Assembly: GCF_026340305.1 (NCBI RefSeq)
Contig: NZ_JAPEPI010000002.1
Location: 2,046,001 to 2,110,000, forward strand
Source of the DNA: Streptomyces sp. NBC_01381
Lineage (GTDB): Bacteria > Actinomycetota > Actinomycetes > Streptomycetales > Streptomycetaceae
Direction: 5' to 3'
DNA: 64,000 nucleotides
The notes beneath the pieces were generated by a model. The model had not been told where the DNA came from. It worked only from the letters and a program-made list of their open reading frames with translations, and made no database searches. The first letter of the stretch is position 1. Each line of letters begins with the position of its first letter. The translations under genes were made by a program, and so were the position numbers. Below, in pieces: positions 7,463 through 15,172 of the stretch.

Positions 7463-8863
7463 ATGGCAGCACCGGCAACCCCCGAAGGCGCCGTAGAGCG
7501 CATCGTCATCGAGAACGCCGCGATCGCGACGGTCGACGCCAGTGACACCGAGTACGCATCGGGGTACGTCGTCGTCGCGGGCAACAAGATCGAGTCCATC
7601 GGCGCCGGCAAGGCCCCCGAGGGTCTGGAGAACGTCGTACGCCGTGTCGACGCCACCGGCCACCTCATCACGCCCGGCCTGGTCAACACGCACCACCACT
7701 TCTACCAGTGGATCACCCGTGGCCTGGCCACCGACCACAACCTCTTCAACTGGCTGGTGGCGCTCTACCCGACGTGGGCGCGCATCGACGAGCAGATGAC
7801 GTACGCGGCCGCGCAGGGCTCCCTCGGGATGATGGCCCGCGGCGGTGTCACCACCGCCATGGACCACCACTACGTCTTCCCGAAGGGCTCCGGCGACCTG
7901 TCGGGCTCGATCATCCGCGCCGCCTCCGAGATGGGCGTCCGCTTCACCCTCGCCCGCGGCTCCATGGACCGCAGCGTCAAGGACGGCGGCCTGCCGCCGG
8001 ACTTCGCCGTCGAGACCCTCGAAGGCGCGCTCGCCGCCACCGAGGAGACCGTCAAGAAGCACCACGACGCGTCCTTCGACGCGATGACGCAGGTGGCCGT
8101 CGCCCCCTGCTCGCCGTTCTCGGTCTCCACCGAACTCATGAAGCAGGGCGCCGAGTTGGCCCGCCGCCTGGGTGTACGTCTGCACACCCACGGCAGTGAG
8201 ACGGTCGAGGAGGAGAAGTTCTGCCACGAGCTCTTCGGCATGGGCCCCACCGACTACTTCGAGTCGACGGGCTGGCTCGGTGACGACGTGTGGATGGCGC
8301 ACTGCGTCCACATGAACGACTCCGACATCGCGGCCTTCGCCCGCACCGGCACGGGCGTCGCCCACTGCCCGTCCTCCAACGCCCGCCTCGCGGCAGGCAT
8401 CGCCCGCGTACCCGACATGCTGAAGGCGGGCGTCCCCGTCGGCCTCGGCGTCGACGGCACCGCCTCCAACGAGTCGGGCGAACTCCACACCGAACTGCGC
8501 AACGCGCTCCTGATCAACCGCCTCGGCGCGCACCGCGAAGCCGCCCTGAACGCGCGCCAGGCGCTGCGCCTGGGCACGTACGGCGGCGCCCAAGTCCTGG
8601 GCCGCGCCACGCAGATCGGCTCCCTGGAGGCCGGCAAGCTCGCCGACCTGGTCCTCTGGAAGATCGACGGCATCGGGCACTCCTCGATCGCCGACCCGGT
8701 GACCGCCATCGTCTTCGGCGCGGCGGCCCCGGTCACGCTCTCCCTCGTCAACGGCAAGCCGGTCGTCGAGAACGGCCGCCTGCTCCACGTCGACGAGGAC
8801 GCCATCGCCCGCTCCACGCGGGAGGAGGCACAGCGCCTCGCGCGGATCTCCGCCGAGAGCTGA
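7463..8863 (+). CDS. 8-oxoguanine deaminase (amidohydrolase)
   Basis: Deaminates 8-oxoguanine (possibly also isocytosine-like purines) to urate, so damaged guanine feeds into uricase. The 466-aa metal-dependent amidohydrolase shows the HxH metal site in TPGLVNTHHHFYQWITRG, the VAPCSPFSVS strand, HTHGSETVEEE with a metal His, WMAHCVHMN, GVAHCPSSNARLAAGI and the catalytic Asp in GLGVDGTASNES. I chose ATG 7463 because GGAAG lies 8 bp upstream; GTG 7424 is an in-frame alternative without a good site. It lies between two purine permeases on the same strand. Confidence 0.9.
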   Translation: MAAPATPEGAVERIVIENAAIATVDASDTEYASGYVVVAGNKIESIGAGKAPEGLENVVRRVDATGHLITPGLVNTHHHFYQWITRGLATDHNLFNWLVALYPTWARIDEQMTYAAAQGSLGMMARGGVTTAMDHHYVFPKGSGDLSGSIIRAASEMGVRFTLARGSMDRSVKDGGLPPDFAVETLEGALAATEETVKKHHDASFDAMTQVAVAPCSPFSVSTELMKQGAELARRLGVRLHTHGSETVEEEKFCHELFGMGPTDYFESTGWLGDDVWMAHCVHMNDSDIAAFARTGTGVAHCPSSNARLAAGIARVPDMLKAGVPVGLGVDGTASNESGELHTELRNALLINRLGAHREAALNARQALRLGTYGGAQVLGRATQIGSLEAGKLADLVLWKIDGIGHSSIADPVTAIVFGAAAPVTLSLVNGKPVVENGRLLHVDEDAIARSTREEAQRLARISAES

Positions 8864-8903
8864 CACCTGGAACTCCGGTCAGGGGGGACGGCCCTTGACC
8901 GGA

Positions 8904-8930
8904 CTTGAACAGCCGAGCGGGCTGTTCAAG
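8904..8930 (+). terminator. Hairpin after 8-oxoguanine deaminase
   Basis: Perfect 11-bp inverted repeat CTTGAACAGCC / GGCTGTTCAAG with a 5-nt loop. No T tract follows, so it is a Streptomyces-type terminator or an operator. It lies 41 bp after the deaminase stop. Confidence 0.55.
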
Positions 8931-8932
8931 TG

Positions 8933-8974
8933 CCGCCCCGGAACGTGGCCCAAAGCTTCACGTTCCCGGGGCGG
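8933..8974 (+). terminator. Second GC-rich hairpin before the permease gene
   Basis: Left arm 8933-8947 (CCGCCCCGGAACGTG) pairs with right arm 8959-8974 apart from one bulged base. With the hairpin at 8904 it makes a tandem stem-loop pair in the 262-bp gap. It either separates the two transcripts or forms leader structure for the second permease; no -10/-35 pair could be assigned with confidence. Confidence 0.5.
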
Positions 8975-9125
8975 TCAGTACTACCTGGGCGCAGTACCCC
9001 ACCGGCCCCGCCGGTACCACCACCCACAACTTCATACCGAGCAAGTCCTTGCACCACGCACCACCTCCCAGAAGCGAAGTGCCGGCACAGCCCGTACGCA
9101 CTGGAAAACAACCGGAGGAGCCACA

Positions 9126-10595
9126 GTGGCCACTCAGCCCAGGTTCACCAAGCAAGGCACCACCCCCGACCCGGATTCCGATGAGGGGTCCATACCCCCC
9201 GTACACCCAGTAGACGAAAAGCTCCCACCCCTGAAGATGGCGACCACCGGCCTCCAGCACGTGGCCGCCATGTACGCGGGTGTCGTCGCCCCGCCGCTGA
9301 TCGTCGGCGCCGCGATCGGTCTCTCCGCCAAGGAGCTCACGTTCCTGACCGGCGCGTGTCTCTTCACCGCCGGACTCGCGACCTTCCTCCAGACGCTCGG
9401 CATCTGGAAGATCGGCGCCCGCCTCCCCTTCGTCAACGGCGTCACGTTCGCCGGTGTCGCCCCCATGCTCGCGGTCGTCGACTCGACCAAGGACAAGGAC
9501 GACGCGCTGCCGATCATCTTCGGCGCGGTCATCGTCGCGGGCCTCCTCGGCTTCATCGCGGCCCCCTTCTTCTCGAAGATGGTCCGCTTCTTCCCGCCGG
9601 TGGTCACCGGCACCGTCATCACCCTCATCGGCATCTCACTCATGCCGGTGGCCTTCGGCTGGGCCCAGGGCCCGGTGCCGGGCGCCGACGACTACGGCTC
9701 GATGAAGAACCTCGGCCTGGCCGGCATCACCCTGCTGATCGTCCTGCTCCTGCGCCGCTTCACCACCGGCTTCGTCAAGCAGATCGCGGTCCTGCTCGGC
9801 CTCGTCGTCGGCACGCTCGTCGCGATCCCCTTCGGCGTCACGGACTTCAGCCCGGTCGGCGAAGCGGACATCGTCGGCTTCCCCACGCCGTTCCACTTCG
9901 GCGCCCCGCAGTTCGCGGCGGCGGCGATCGTCTCGCTGTGCGTGGTCATGGTGGTCTCCATGACCGAATCCACCGCCGACATGCTCGCCCTCGGTGAGAT
10001 CGTGGACCGCCCCGCCGACGAGAAGACCATCGCGGCCGGTCTGCGCGCCGACACCCTCGGCTCGGCGATCAGCCCGCTCTTCAACGGCTTCATGTGCAGC
10101 GCCTTCGCGCAGAACATCGGCCTGGTCGCGATGACCAAGATCCGCAGCCGGTACGTCGTCGCCGCGGGCGGCGGCTTCCTGGTCCTGATGGGCCTGTGCC
10201 CGATGGCGGCGTCGCTGATCGCGGTCGTGCCCCGCCCGGTGCTCGGCGGCGCGGGCGTCGTCCTCTTCGGCTCGGTCGCGGCGAGCGGCATCCAGACGCT
10301 GGTCAAGGCGAACCTGGAGAAGGACAACAACGTCCTGATCGTCGCCGTCTCGTTGGCCGTCGGCCTGATCCCGATCGCGGCGCCGGAGTTCTACCACGCG
10401 TTCCCGGAGACCGCGAAGATCATCCTCGACTCGGGCATCTCCACGGGCTGTGTCGCCGCGGTGCTCCTGAACCTGGTCTTCAACCACATCGGCGGCCGCA
10501 AGGACGACGACGATGTGACGGCTCCAATGGAGGCCGGGGGAGAAATAGCCGAACAGAGGGTGCACGAAGGGTCTTCCGCAGCGGGGGCCCACTGA
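9126..10595 (+). CDS. NCS2-family nucleobase permease, second copy
   Basis: 489-aa paralogue of the permease at 6002-7414, with the same landmarks: LQHVAAMYAGVVAPPLI, ARLPFVNGVTFAGVAPML, MTESTADMLALGE and CSAFAQNIGLVAMTKIRSRY. The C-terminal 35 residues are an acidic cytoplasmic tail absent from the first copy. The GTG start is set by GGAGG 7 bp upstream. TM10 reads NGFMCSAFAQN here against GGFPTSAFAQN in the first copy, a region that tunes purine selectivity in NCS2 carriers, so the two probably differ in substrate (for example xanthine against urate); that is inference. Confidence 0.92.
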   Translation: MATQPRFTKQGTTPDPDSDEGSIPPVHPVDEKLPPLKMATTGLQHVAAMYAGVVAPPLIVGAAIGLSAKELTFLTGACLFTAGLATFLQTLGIWKIGARLPFVNGVTFAGVAPMLAVVDSTKDKDDALPIIFGAVIVAGLLGFIAAPFFSKMVRFFPPVVTGTVITLIGISLMPVAFGWAQGPVPGADDYGSMKNLGLAGITLLIVLLLRRFTTGFVKQIAVLLGLVVGTLVAIPFGVTDFSPVGEADIVGFPTPFHFGAPQFAAAAIVSLCVVMVVSMTESTADMLALGEIVDRPADEKTIAAGLRADTLGSAISPLFNGFMCSAFAQNIGLVAMTKIRSRYVVAAGGGFLVLMGLCPMAASLIAVVPRPVLGGAGVVLFGSVAASGIQTLVKANLEKDNNVLIVAVSLAVGLIPIAAPEFYHAFPETAKIILDSGISTGCVAAVLLNLVFNHIGGRKDDDDVTAPMEAGGEIAEQRVHEGSSAAGAH

Positions 10596-10599
10596 AGTA

Positions 10600-10647
10600 G
10601 CCGCGTGCGGAGTTCTTGTCCCGTGGGGACACGGCTCCGCACGCGGC
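10600..10647 (+). terminator. Strong hairpin terminator
   Basis: 13-bp perfect stem GCCGCGTGCGGAG (10600-10612) / CTCCGCACGCGGC (10635-10647), with an inner GTCCC/GGGAC stem. It starts 5 bp after the permease stop and closes the purine block. Confidence 0.75.
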
Positions 10648-10744
10648 GCAGGCGCGTTCGCATCAACTCGGCGATGCCGGAGACGTCGACGGAGCCGGTG
10701 GCGACGCACTGAGGGCGCGCCGCCCACGCTTACGCTGGGGCACC

Positions 10745-11203
10745 GTGATCACCCAGCAACGAGACCTCACCCGCACGGCCGCCCCCGCCCGGCCCGCCAC
10801 TCAGCCCCGCAGGCTCACCGCCGCGACCGTCGACGTCCTCATCGCCCTGATGTGCGGCCTTGCGGCCGCCGGGGCGACCGGCGTCACGGCGGCCGACGGG
10901 GTGGTCGAACTCCATGTGCAGTCCCCGACGGTGTGGGCCGCGGCGCTCGGCGCGTTGCTCGGCTCCTCGTTCCTGAACCACGTCCTGCTGGCCCACGCGA
11001 CCCGCGCGAGCCTCGGCAAGCTGACGACGGGCCTGCGCGTCGTCCGCGCCTCCGACGGCGGCCGCCCCCGACTCCTCCCGCTCGCCGGCCGCTGGCTGTT
11101 CGGCTTCTACTGGACGGTGGTGTTCGTGCCCCTGCACCTCGCGGCGGACAGCGGTGTGGAGCAGCAGGACGCGGTGGGGATACGGGTGGTGCGCAGAGGC
11201 TGA
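10745..11203 (+). CDS. RDD-family membrane protein
   Basis: 152-aa membrane protein with three hydrophobic segments (about residues 24-46, 58-80 and 108-128). The RDD-type pattern SLGKLTTGLRVVRASDGGRPRLLPLAGRWLF follows TM2; the family's eponymous Arg-Asp-Asp is not strictly kept. There is no ribosome-binding site, but a -10-like TACGCT ends 8 bp before GTG 10745, so a leaderless transcript is likely. RDD proteins are of uncertain function, with ion antiport proposed for some. The longer in-frame reading from 10616 runs through the upstream terminator and is unlikely. Confidence 0.75.
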   Translation: MITQQRDLTRTAAPARPATQPRRLTAATVDVLIALMCGLAAAGATGVTAADGVVELHVQSPTVWAAALGALLGSSFLNHVLLAHATRASLGKLTTGLRVVRASDGGRPRLLPLAGRWLFGFYWTVVFVPLHLAADSGVEQQDAVGIRVVRRG

Positions 11204-11286
11204 GCCGAGCGCTGCCGCTGCGGTCGATGCATTGACGTCGAATTCATGCCAGACCAGGGGCAGTTGGCGCTGATGAACTCGGCGTC

Positions 11287-12543
11287 ATGCCCGCACCCGC
11301 TCGCGCACCCGCTCCCGCTCCCCGCCCTCCGCTCAACGGCTGGCCCGCCGTCCTCTCCGTGACGATGGGGATCTTCTGCATCGTCACCACCGAGATCCTG
11401 CCGATCGGCCTCCTGACCCCCATCGGCGACACCTTCGCCCTCTCGGACGGCACGTCGGGCCTGATGATGACCCTGCCCGGCATCCTCGCCGCCGTCGCCG
11501 CCCCGACTGTGACGGTCACGACCGGCCGTGTCGACCGGCGGCGCATGCTCTGTGCCTTGATGCTGGTGCTCGCGCTGGCGAACCTCCTCGCGGCGACGGC
11601 GCCCGCGTACTGGCTGATGCTGGTCTCCCGCGTCCTCGTCGGACTCGTCATCGGCGCCTTCTGGTCCATCGGCGCCGGACTCGCCGCCCGCCTGGTCCCC
11701 GAGGCGCAGGCGGGACGGGCGACCGCCGTGATCTTCTCCGCCGTACCACTGGGTTCCGTGCTCGGGGTTCCCGCGGGGACGCTGCTGGGTCAACTCACCG
11801 GCTGGCGCGCGGCGTTCATCGCGATGGGTGGACTGACCCTGGCCGTTTTCGTCGCGCTGGTCGTGTCCGTACCGCCCCTGCCGCCGGAGCGGGTCACCCG
11901 GCTGACCGTGCTGAGGGACCTGCTGGGTACGGCTCGCGTGCGGGTCGGCCTGCTGGCCACGTTCCTCATCGTGACGGCCCACTTCGGTACGTACACCTAC
12001 GTCACACCGTTCCTCGCGGACGTGACGCATGCGGGCCCCCGGCTCATCACCGTGTTCCTGCTGGCGTACGGCGTCGCGGGCATCCTCGGCAACTTCCTCG
12101 CGGGGGCGTGGGTACGGCGTGAGCTGCGCGCCACGTTCACGGTGGCCGCGTCGCTCCTCGCCGCCGCGACGCTGCTGCTGCCCGTACTCGGCACGGGGAG
12201 GGTGGGTGCGTTCGCGCTGCTGCTGGTGTGGGGCGTCGCGTATGGCGCCGTGCCGGTCTGCTCGCAGACGTGGTTCGTGACGGCGGCACCGCGCGCGCCC
12301 GAAGCGGCGTCCGTCCTCTTCACGTCCTCGTTCCAGGCGACCTTCGCATTCGGCGCGCTGGCGGGCGGGGCGGTGGTGGACGCGTGGTCCACCACCGTGG
12401 TGATGGTTCTCGGCGGGATCGTCGCGGTGCTGGCGGCCGCCGGCACCGTTCTGCTCAGTCCAGGTACTCGAAGAGCTCGTCCCAGAACTTGGAGTCGTCC
12501 ACATTCCCGTCCAGGTCGATCAGGCGCTGACGCAGATCGGTGA
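11287..12543 (+). CDS. MFS efflux transporter (DHA1 type)
   Basis: 418-aa, 12-TM major facilitator of the sugar-efflux/Cmr-like group, with TTEILPIGLLTPI in TM1 and GRVDRRRM in loop 2-3 (a variant of the GxLxDRxGRR motif). The last TM ends near residue 388; the remaining roughly 30 residues are Arg/Pro/Ser-rich and read antisense through the 3' end of the convergent SUKH-4 gene (12455-12543). The natural stop has therefore probably been lost and the ORF runs on into its neighbour. The substrate is unknown. Confidence 0.85.
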   Translation: MPAPARAPAPAPRPPLNGWPAVLSVTMGIFCIVTTEILPIGLLTPIGDTFALSDGTSGLMMTLPGILAAVAAPTVTVTTGRVDRRRMLCALMLVLALANLLAATAPAYWLMLVSRVLVGLVIGAFWSIGAGLAARLVPEAQAGRATAVIFSAVPLGSVLGVPAGTLLGQLTGWRAAFIAMGGLTLAVFVALVVSVPPLPPERVTRLTVLRDLLGTARVRVGLLATFLIVTAHFGTYTYVTPFLADVTHAGPRLITVFLLAYGVAGILGNFLAGAWVRRELRATFTVAASLLAAATLLLPVLGTGRVGAFALLLVWGVAYGAVPVCSQTWFVTAAPRAPEAASVLFTSSFQATFAFGALAGGAVVDAWSTTVVMVLGGIVAVLAAAGTVLLSPGTRRARPRTWSRPHSRPGRSGADADR

Positions 12544-13039
12544 CGGCAGCCGCGCGTACGGCGTCGTCGTCCGACTCCAGGGCGTCGCTGAACTCGGCGA
12601 TCACGCCCAGGAGTACGGCAAGGCGGGGCAGGGAATCGGCGGCCGGTCCCTGCCAACCGTCCGCGTGGTCTCAGCCGTTGGGGTCGTAGTGGGTGATGCC
12701 GCCGTCGTCCGCGTCCAGCATCAGCTGCTGGTCGCCCGCGACGACCGCGGTGAAGCAGAAGTTCTTGGGCGGGGAGTCGTCGTCGGGGTAGCGCCGCCCG
12801 TACAGCTCGTCGGCGTCGAACGGTTCAAGCCCGTCCTTGTCCCGCAGGTGCGTCGTGTCGATGTCCATGGCATCGAGGCGGACGGCGGGAAAGCCGACCT
12901 TGAGCAGGAACTCCCTCGACCTGGCGTCGGTCAGCTCGACCGGCAGCGCGGCCTCGTCCGGCCGCCAGAGCGAGCCTTCACCCAGCCGTGCCTCCAGCCA
13001 CGCCGCGTCCGGTATCAGCGGAGTGTCGTTGCGATTCAC
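12455..13039 (-). pseudogene. SUKH-4 immunity-like protein interrupted by an in-frame TGA
   Basis: The frame starts at GTG 13039 and gives a SUKH-4-type protein (residues 1-122, ending THYDPNG) before TGA at 12673-12671. The same frame continues as clear protein, DHADGWQGPAADSLPRLAVL then a helical tail ending FWDELFEYLD, to a second TGA at 12457-12455. SUKH-4 proteins keep such an SLPRL...FW C-terminal segment, so this is one 194-codon gene with a nonsense codon, perhaps TGG to TGA. SUKH proteins are immunity factors of polymorphic toxin systems and companions of WhiJ-like loci. It is third in the operon after XRE and DUF397. Readthrough or sequencing error cannot be excluded. Confidence 0.72.
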
Positions 13040-13046
13040 TGCTTGG

Positions 13047-13295
13047 CTACTCCTGTGTGCGGGCGAGGCTGACGAAGGCCTGCCAGGTGGTGGGGGAGAG
13101 GGCGAGTTGGGGGCCCTCGGGGTTCTTGGAGTCGCGGATGTGGATGGTGGTGGGGCAGGTGGCGATTTCTACGCAGTCGCCGTCGCCGCCACTGCTGTAG
13201 GTGGACTTGCGCCAGGCCAGGGCTACTTCGATGCAGTCGTCGCCAGATCCGCTGCTGTAGCCGCTCTTGAACCAGGACAGTTCGCTGGTGCTCAT
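13047..13295 (-). CDS. DUF397 protein with a duplicated DUF397 motif
   Basis: 82-aa DUF397 protein. The motif occurs twice: WFKSGYSSGSGDDCIEVAL (residues about 8-26) and WRKSTYSSGGDGDCVEIA (about 28-45), followed by the usual IHIRDSKNPEGPQLALSPTTWQAFV tail. Single-copy DUF397 proteins are about 60-70 aa, so the first half-motif is an internal duplication. Its ATG overlaps the XRE gene's stop (ATGA). In Streptomyces such proteins are the small partners of WhiJ-like XRE regulators and can relieve their DNA binding. Confidence 0.93.
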   Translation of the reverse strand: MSTSELSWFKSGYSSGSGDDCIEVALAWRKSTYSSGGDGDCVEIATCPTTIHIRDSKNPEGPQLALSPTTWQAFVSLARTQE

Positions 13296-14125
13296 TCCGC
13301 TCCTCGCATTCGCTGCAGCAGGCCCATCGAGTCTTCCAGCGTAAGAGCCTGCGAGCGCATCCTGGCATACCGCGTCTGGAGAACGCTGATCTCTCGCGGG
13401 TCAGAGATGAACTGACCGCCCCGCTGCCCCTCGCAGTACGCGAGCCACTTGTTGTCCGGAGTCTCCGAAAGCTGCATCGGGCCGTCGAGGCCCGCATGGG
13501 TCTTCCGCACCAATGGCACGATCTGAAGCTCGATGTTCCTGCGCGCGGCCAGCCCCAGCAGGTGCTCCACGAGCCCTTGCGTCACCTCCTCCCCGCCCAT
13601 CCGCCGCAGCAGCAAGTGCTCTTCGAGGATGAAGCTGTACGCCGTGTTGGGCCGCTCCGTCAGGAGCCTCTGCCGCTCCTGCCTCGCCGCGAGCTGGGCC
13701 TCGATCTGTTCGTCGCCCAGTGGGGGAAGCTGATTGGTGAAGAGCGTCCGCGCATACGCTTCCGTCTGCAACAGCCCCGGAATCAACCGGCATTCATACG
13801 TGTAGAGGTTCAGCGCCTCCTGCTCAAGCTGGGCCCAGCGGCGGAACCACGACGCCAAGCCCCGCTGCCGCGAAAGCTGATTCACCATCAGCCGCAGCGT
13901 GCCGAACGCGTCCAGGGCCGCCTCTGCCTGGTCGACGAACCGCGGTGGCGGAAACCTCCTCCCCTGCTCGATCGATGCAAGGAAGTGCGTGGAGTAGCCG
14001 ATCTCGGGGGCCAGTGCCTCCTGCGTAAATCCGGCCCGCTTGCGGAAGCTCTTGACCGCCGCGCCGAAGGCCTTGAGCCCATCAGTCGGTTCGGGCTCAT
14101 TGCTGCCCTGCGTACTTGACGACAT
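13292..14125 (-). CDS. WhiJ-like XRE regulator (HTH + DUF5753)
   Basis: 277-aa cytoplasmic DNA-binding protein. Residues about 20-75 are a Cro/C1-type HTH (FRKRAGFTQEALAPEIGYSTHFLASIEQGRR); residues about 95-270 are the DUF5753/Scr1-type domain (ECRLIPGLLQTEAYARTLF ... FILEEHLLLRRMGG ... DNKWLAYCEGQRGGQFISDP). It forms the classic Streptomyces triad with the DUF397 protein downstream and the divergent RsbW-like gene, a locus type linked to the timing of development and antibiotic production. ATG 14125 and GTG 14128 are both possible starts (AGGGG lies upstream). An inverted repeat in the divergent promoter is its likely operator. Confidence 0.93.
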   Translation of the reverse strand: MSSSTQGSNEPEPTDGLKAFGAAVKSFRKRAGFTQEALAPEIGYSTHFLASIEQGRRFPPPRFVDQAEAALDAFGTLRLMVNQLSRQRGLASWFRRWAQLEQEALNLYTYECRLIPGLLQTEAYARTLFTNQLPPLGDEQIEAQLAARQERQRLLTERPNTAYSFILEEHLLLRRMGGEEVTQGLVEHLLGLAARRNIELQIVPLVRKTHAGLDGPMQLSETPDNKWLAYCEGQRGGQFISDPREISVLQTRYARMRSQALTLEDSMGLLQRMRGAE

Positions 14126-14210
14126 CACGGGTATCCCCTGACGCTCGCTTACCTGTCCCCGCCAACTCGCCCATGGTCACGGTCGGTTACGCGTACTGTC
14201 CACACTTCGC

Positions 14211-14237
14211 ACTCGTACAAATACGGAGCGTACGAGT
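14211..14237. promoter_or_regulatory. Inverted repeat ACTCGTAC-N11-GTACGAGT between WhiJ-like and RsbW-like genes
   Basis: Perfect 8-bp arms (14211-14218 and 14230-14237) separated by 11 bp lie midway between the divergent XRE regulator and ATP-binding gene. Their position suits autoregulation by the XRE protein and joint control of both genes. Confidence 0.45.
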
Positions 14238-14272
14238 TGGGGTCCTGGTGAGGGACGTGCCGCGAGGCCACG

Positions 14273-14704
14273 GTGGGCGCCATGCCACAGCGAGCGCAAA
14301 CTGCCACCTCCGTAAGTGTGTTCACGCAGCGTTTCAGCGCGACGCCCCGAGGCGCTCGCCTCGCGAGACGGCTGGCGAGGTACCACCTCGACGAGTGGGG
14401 CGTGCCGTACGGCAGTGAACTGTCCGAGGCGGTGGCGCAGATCGTGGCCGAGCTGGCGGCGAACGCGGTGACGCACGGCCGGGTCGCGGGCCGTGACTTC
14501 GAGCTGCGCCTTGCGTGCGCGGACGGTGTCGTACGCATCGAAGTGAGCGATTGCCGCACCGAGAGTCGCCCGCCGCTGGACCCTCAACTGCCGACCCCCG
14601 AGGACGAGTCGGGGCGGGGCCTGCTCCTCGTGGCGGCGCTTGCGAGCGAGTGGGGCGTGGCGGAGCGGGAGGTCGGCAAGACGGTGTGGGCGCGGCTCGG
14701 CTAG
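14273..14704 (+). CDS. RsbW-like ATP-binding protein (HATPase_c_2)
   Basis: 143-aa GHKL ATPase of the anti-sigma-factor/serine-kinase type. N-box: QIVAELAANAVTHGRV (about residues 57-72). G1-like box: IEVSDCRTESRPP, in which the usual DxGxG is degraded to DCRTE. G2: DESGRGLLLVAAL. It lacks a sensor or phosphatase domain. It is divergent from, and the standard partner of, the WhiJ-like regulator. GTG 14273 has GAGG 5 bp upstream; ATG 14282 is an alternative start. The partner sigma factor or anti-anti-sigma factor cannot be named. Confidence 0.9.
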   Translation: MGAMPQRAQTATSVSVFTQRFSATPRGARLARRLARYHLDEWGVPYGSELSEAVAQIVAELAANAVTHGRVAGRDFELRLACADGVVRIEVSDCRTESRPPLDPQLPTPEDESGRGLLLVAALASEWGVAEREVGKTVWARLG

Positions 14705-14753
14705 ATGATTCATACGGGGTGCCCGCATCGCGGAACTTACTTTGCGGTTAGCT

Positions 14754-15029
14754 ATGATCAGCCGGTTCCGCCGAGCGAACTCCCTTGCACCGGGGCTGAC
14801 TTCGAGACATCCAGAGTTGCGCGCTTCTCGCCGTCTTCGCGATAGCCGACGCCGTCTCGGGCGGGGCCCTGAACAAGGAGCCCGCCAAGCCGCGCCCACG
14901 GTCACTTAGACGGTGACCGCGACGGCGACCACCACCGTGTCGGCCAGTCCCCCCAGCCGTACGGAGTCGGCCACGGCCACCCCGAAGCCGAAGCCGACCA
15001 AGACCCGCACCCAGGAGCCGCCGCCCCCC
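14754..15029 (+). pseudogene. Possible decayed small secreted or lipoprotein gene
   Basis: The gap 14705-15172 has no intact gene, but protein-like pieces occur in neighbouring frames: a hydrophobic CALLAVFAIADAVSGGALNKEPAKP stretch (14819-14893), then, after a frame change and a TAG, a Thr/Pro/Lys-rich linker (TVTATATTTVSASPPS, TPKPKPTKTRTQEPPP; 14910-15029). A short hydrophobic head plus T/P-rich linker is typical of small Streptomyces envelope proteins. A dispersed 27-bp repeat follows at once. This could equally be chance coding-like bias in GC-rich DNA. Confidence 0.3.
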
Positions 15030-15037
15030 GCCCCGAA

Positions 15038-15064
15038 GGGGCGCGGGGAACTGCGCGACCAGCC
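15038..15064 (+). repeat. Dispersed Streptomyces repeat, copy 1 of 3
   Basis: 27 bp beginning GGGGCGCGGGGAACTGCGCG and ending CCAGCC, preceded by CCCC-GAA so that CCCC/GGGG makes a small stem. The same 27 bp occur at 41968-41994 and, inverted, at 56888-56914. This sequence is common in Streptomyces genomes from general knowledge. No target-site duplications were seen. Confidence 0.85.
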
Positions 15065-15172
15065 ACGACGAACCCGCGGACAAACACCGCACCTCCCGCG
15101 GAGCGCTTGGTGTCAGTGGCCGTGTCAGGGCAGTGACAGCTGGGTGTCAGGCCCGGCTCGCATGGTGGAGCC

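Noticed and set aside
6071..8866. 931-aa minus-strand ORF
   Set aside because: Antisense to the permease and the 8-oxoguanine deaminase; Asp/Gly/Arg-rich with no recognisable fold.
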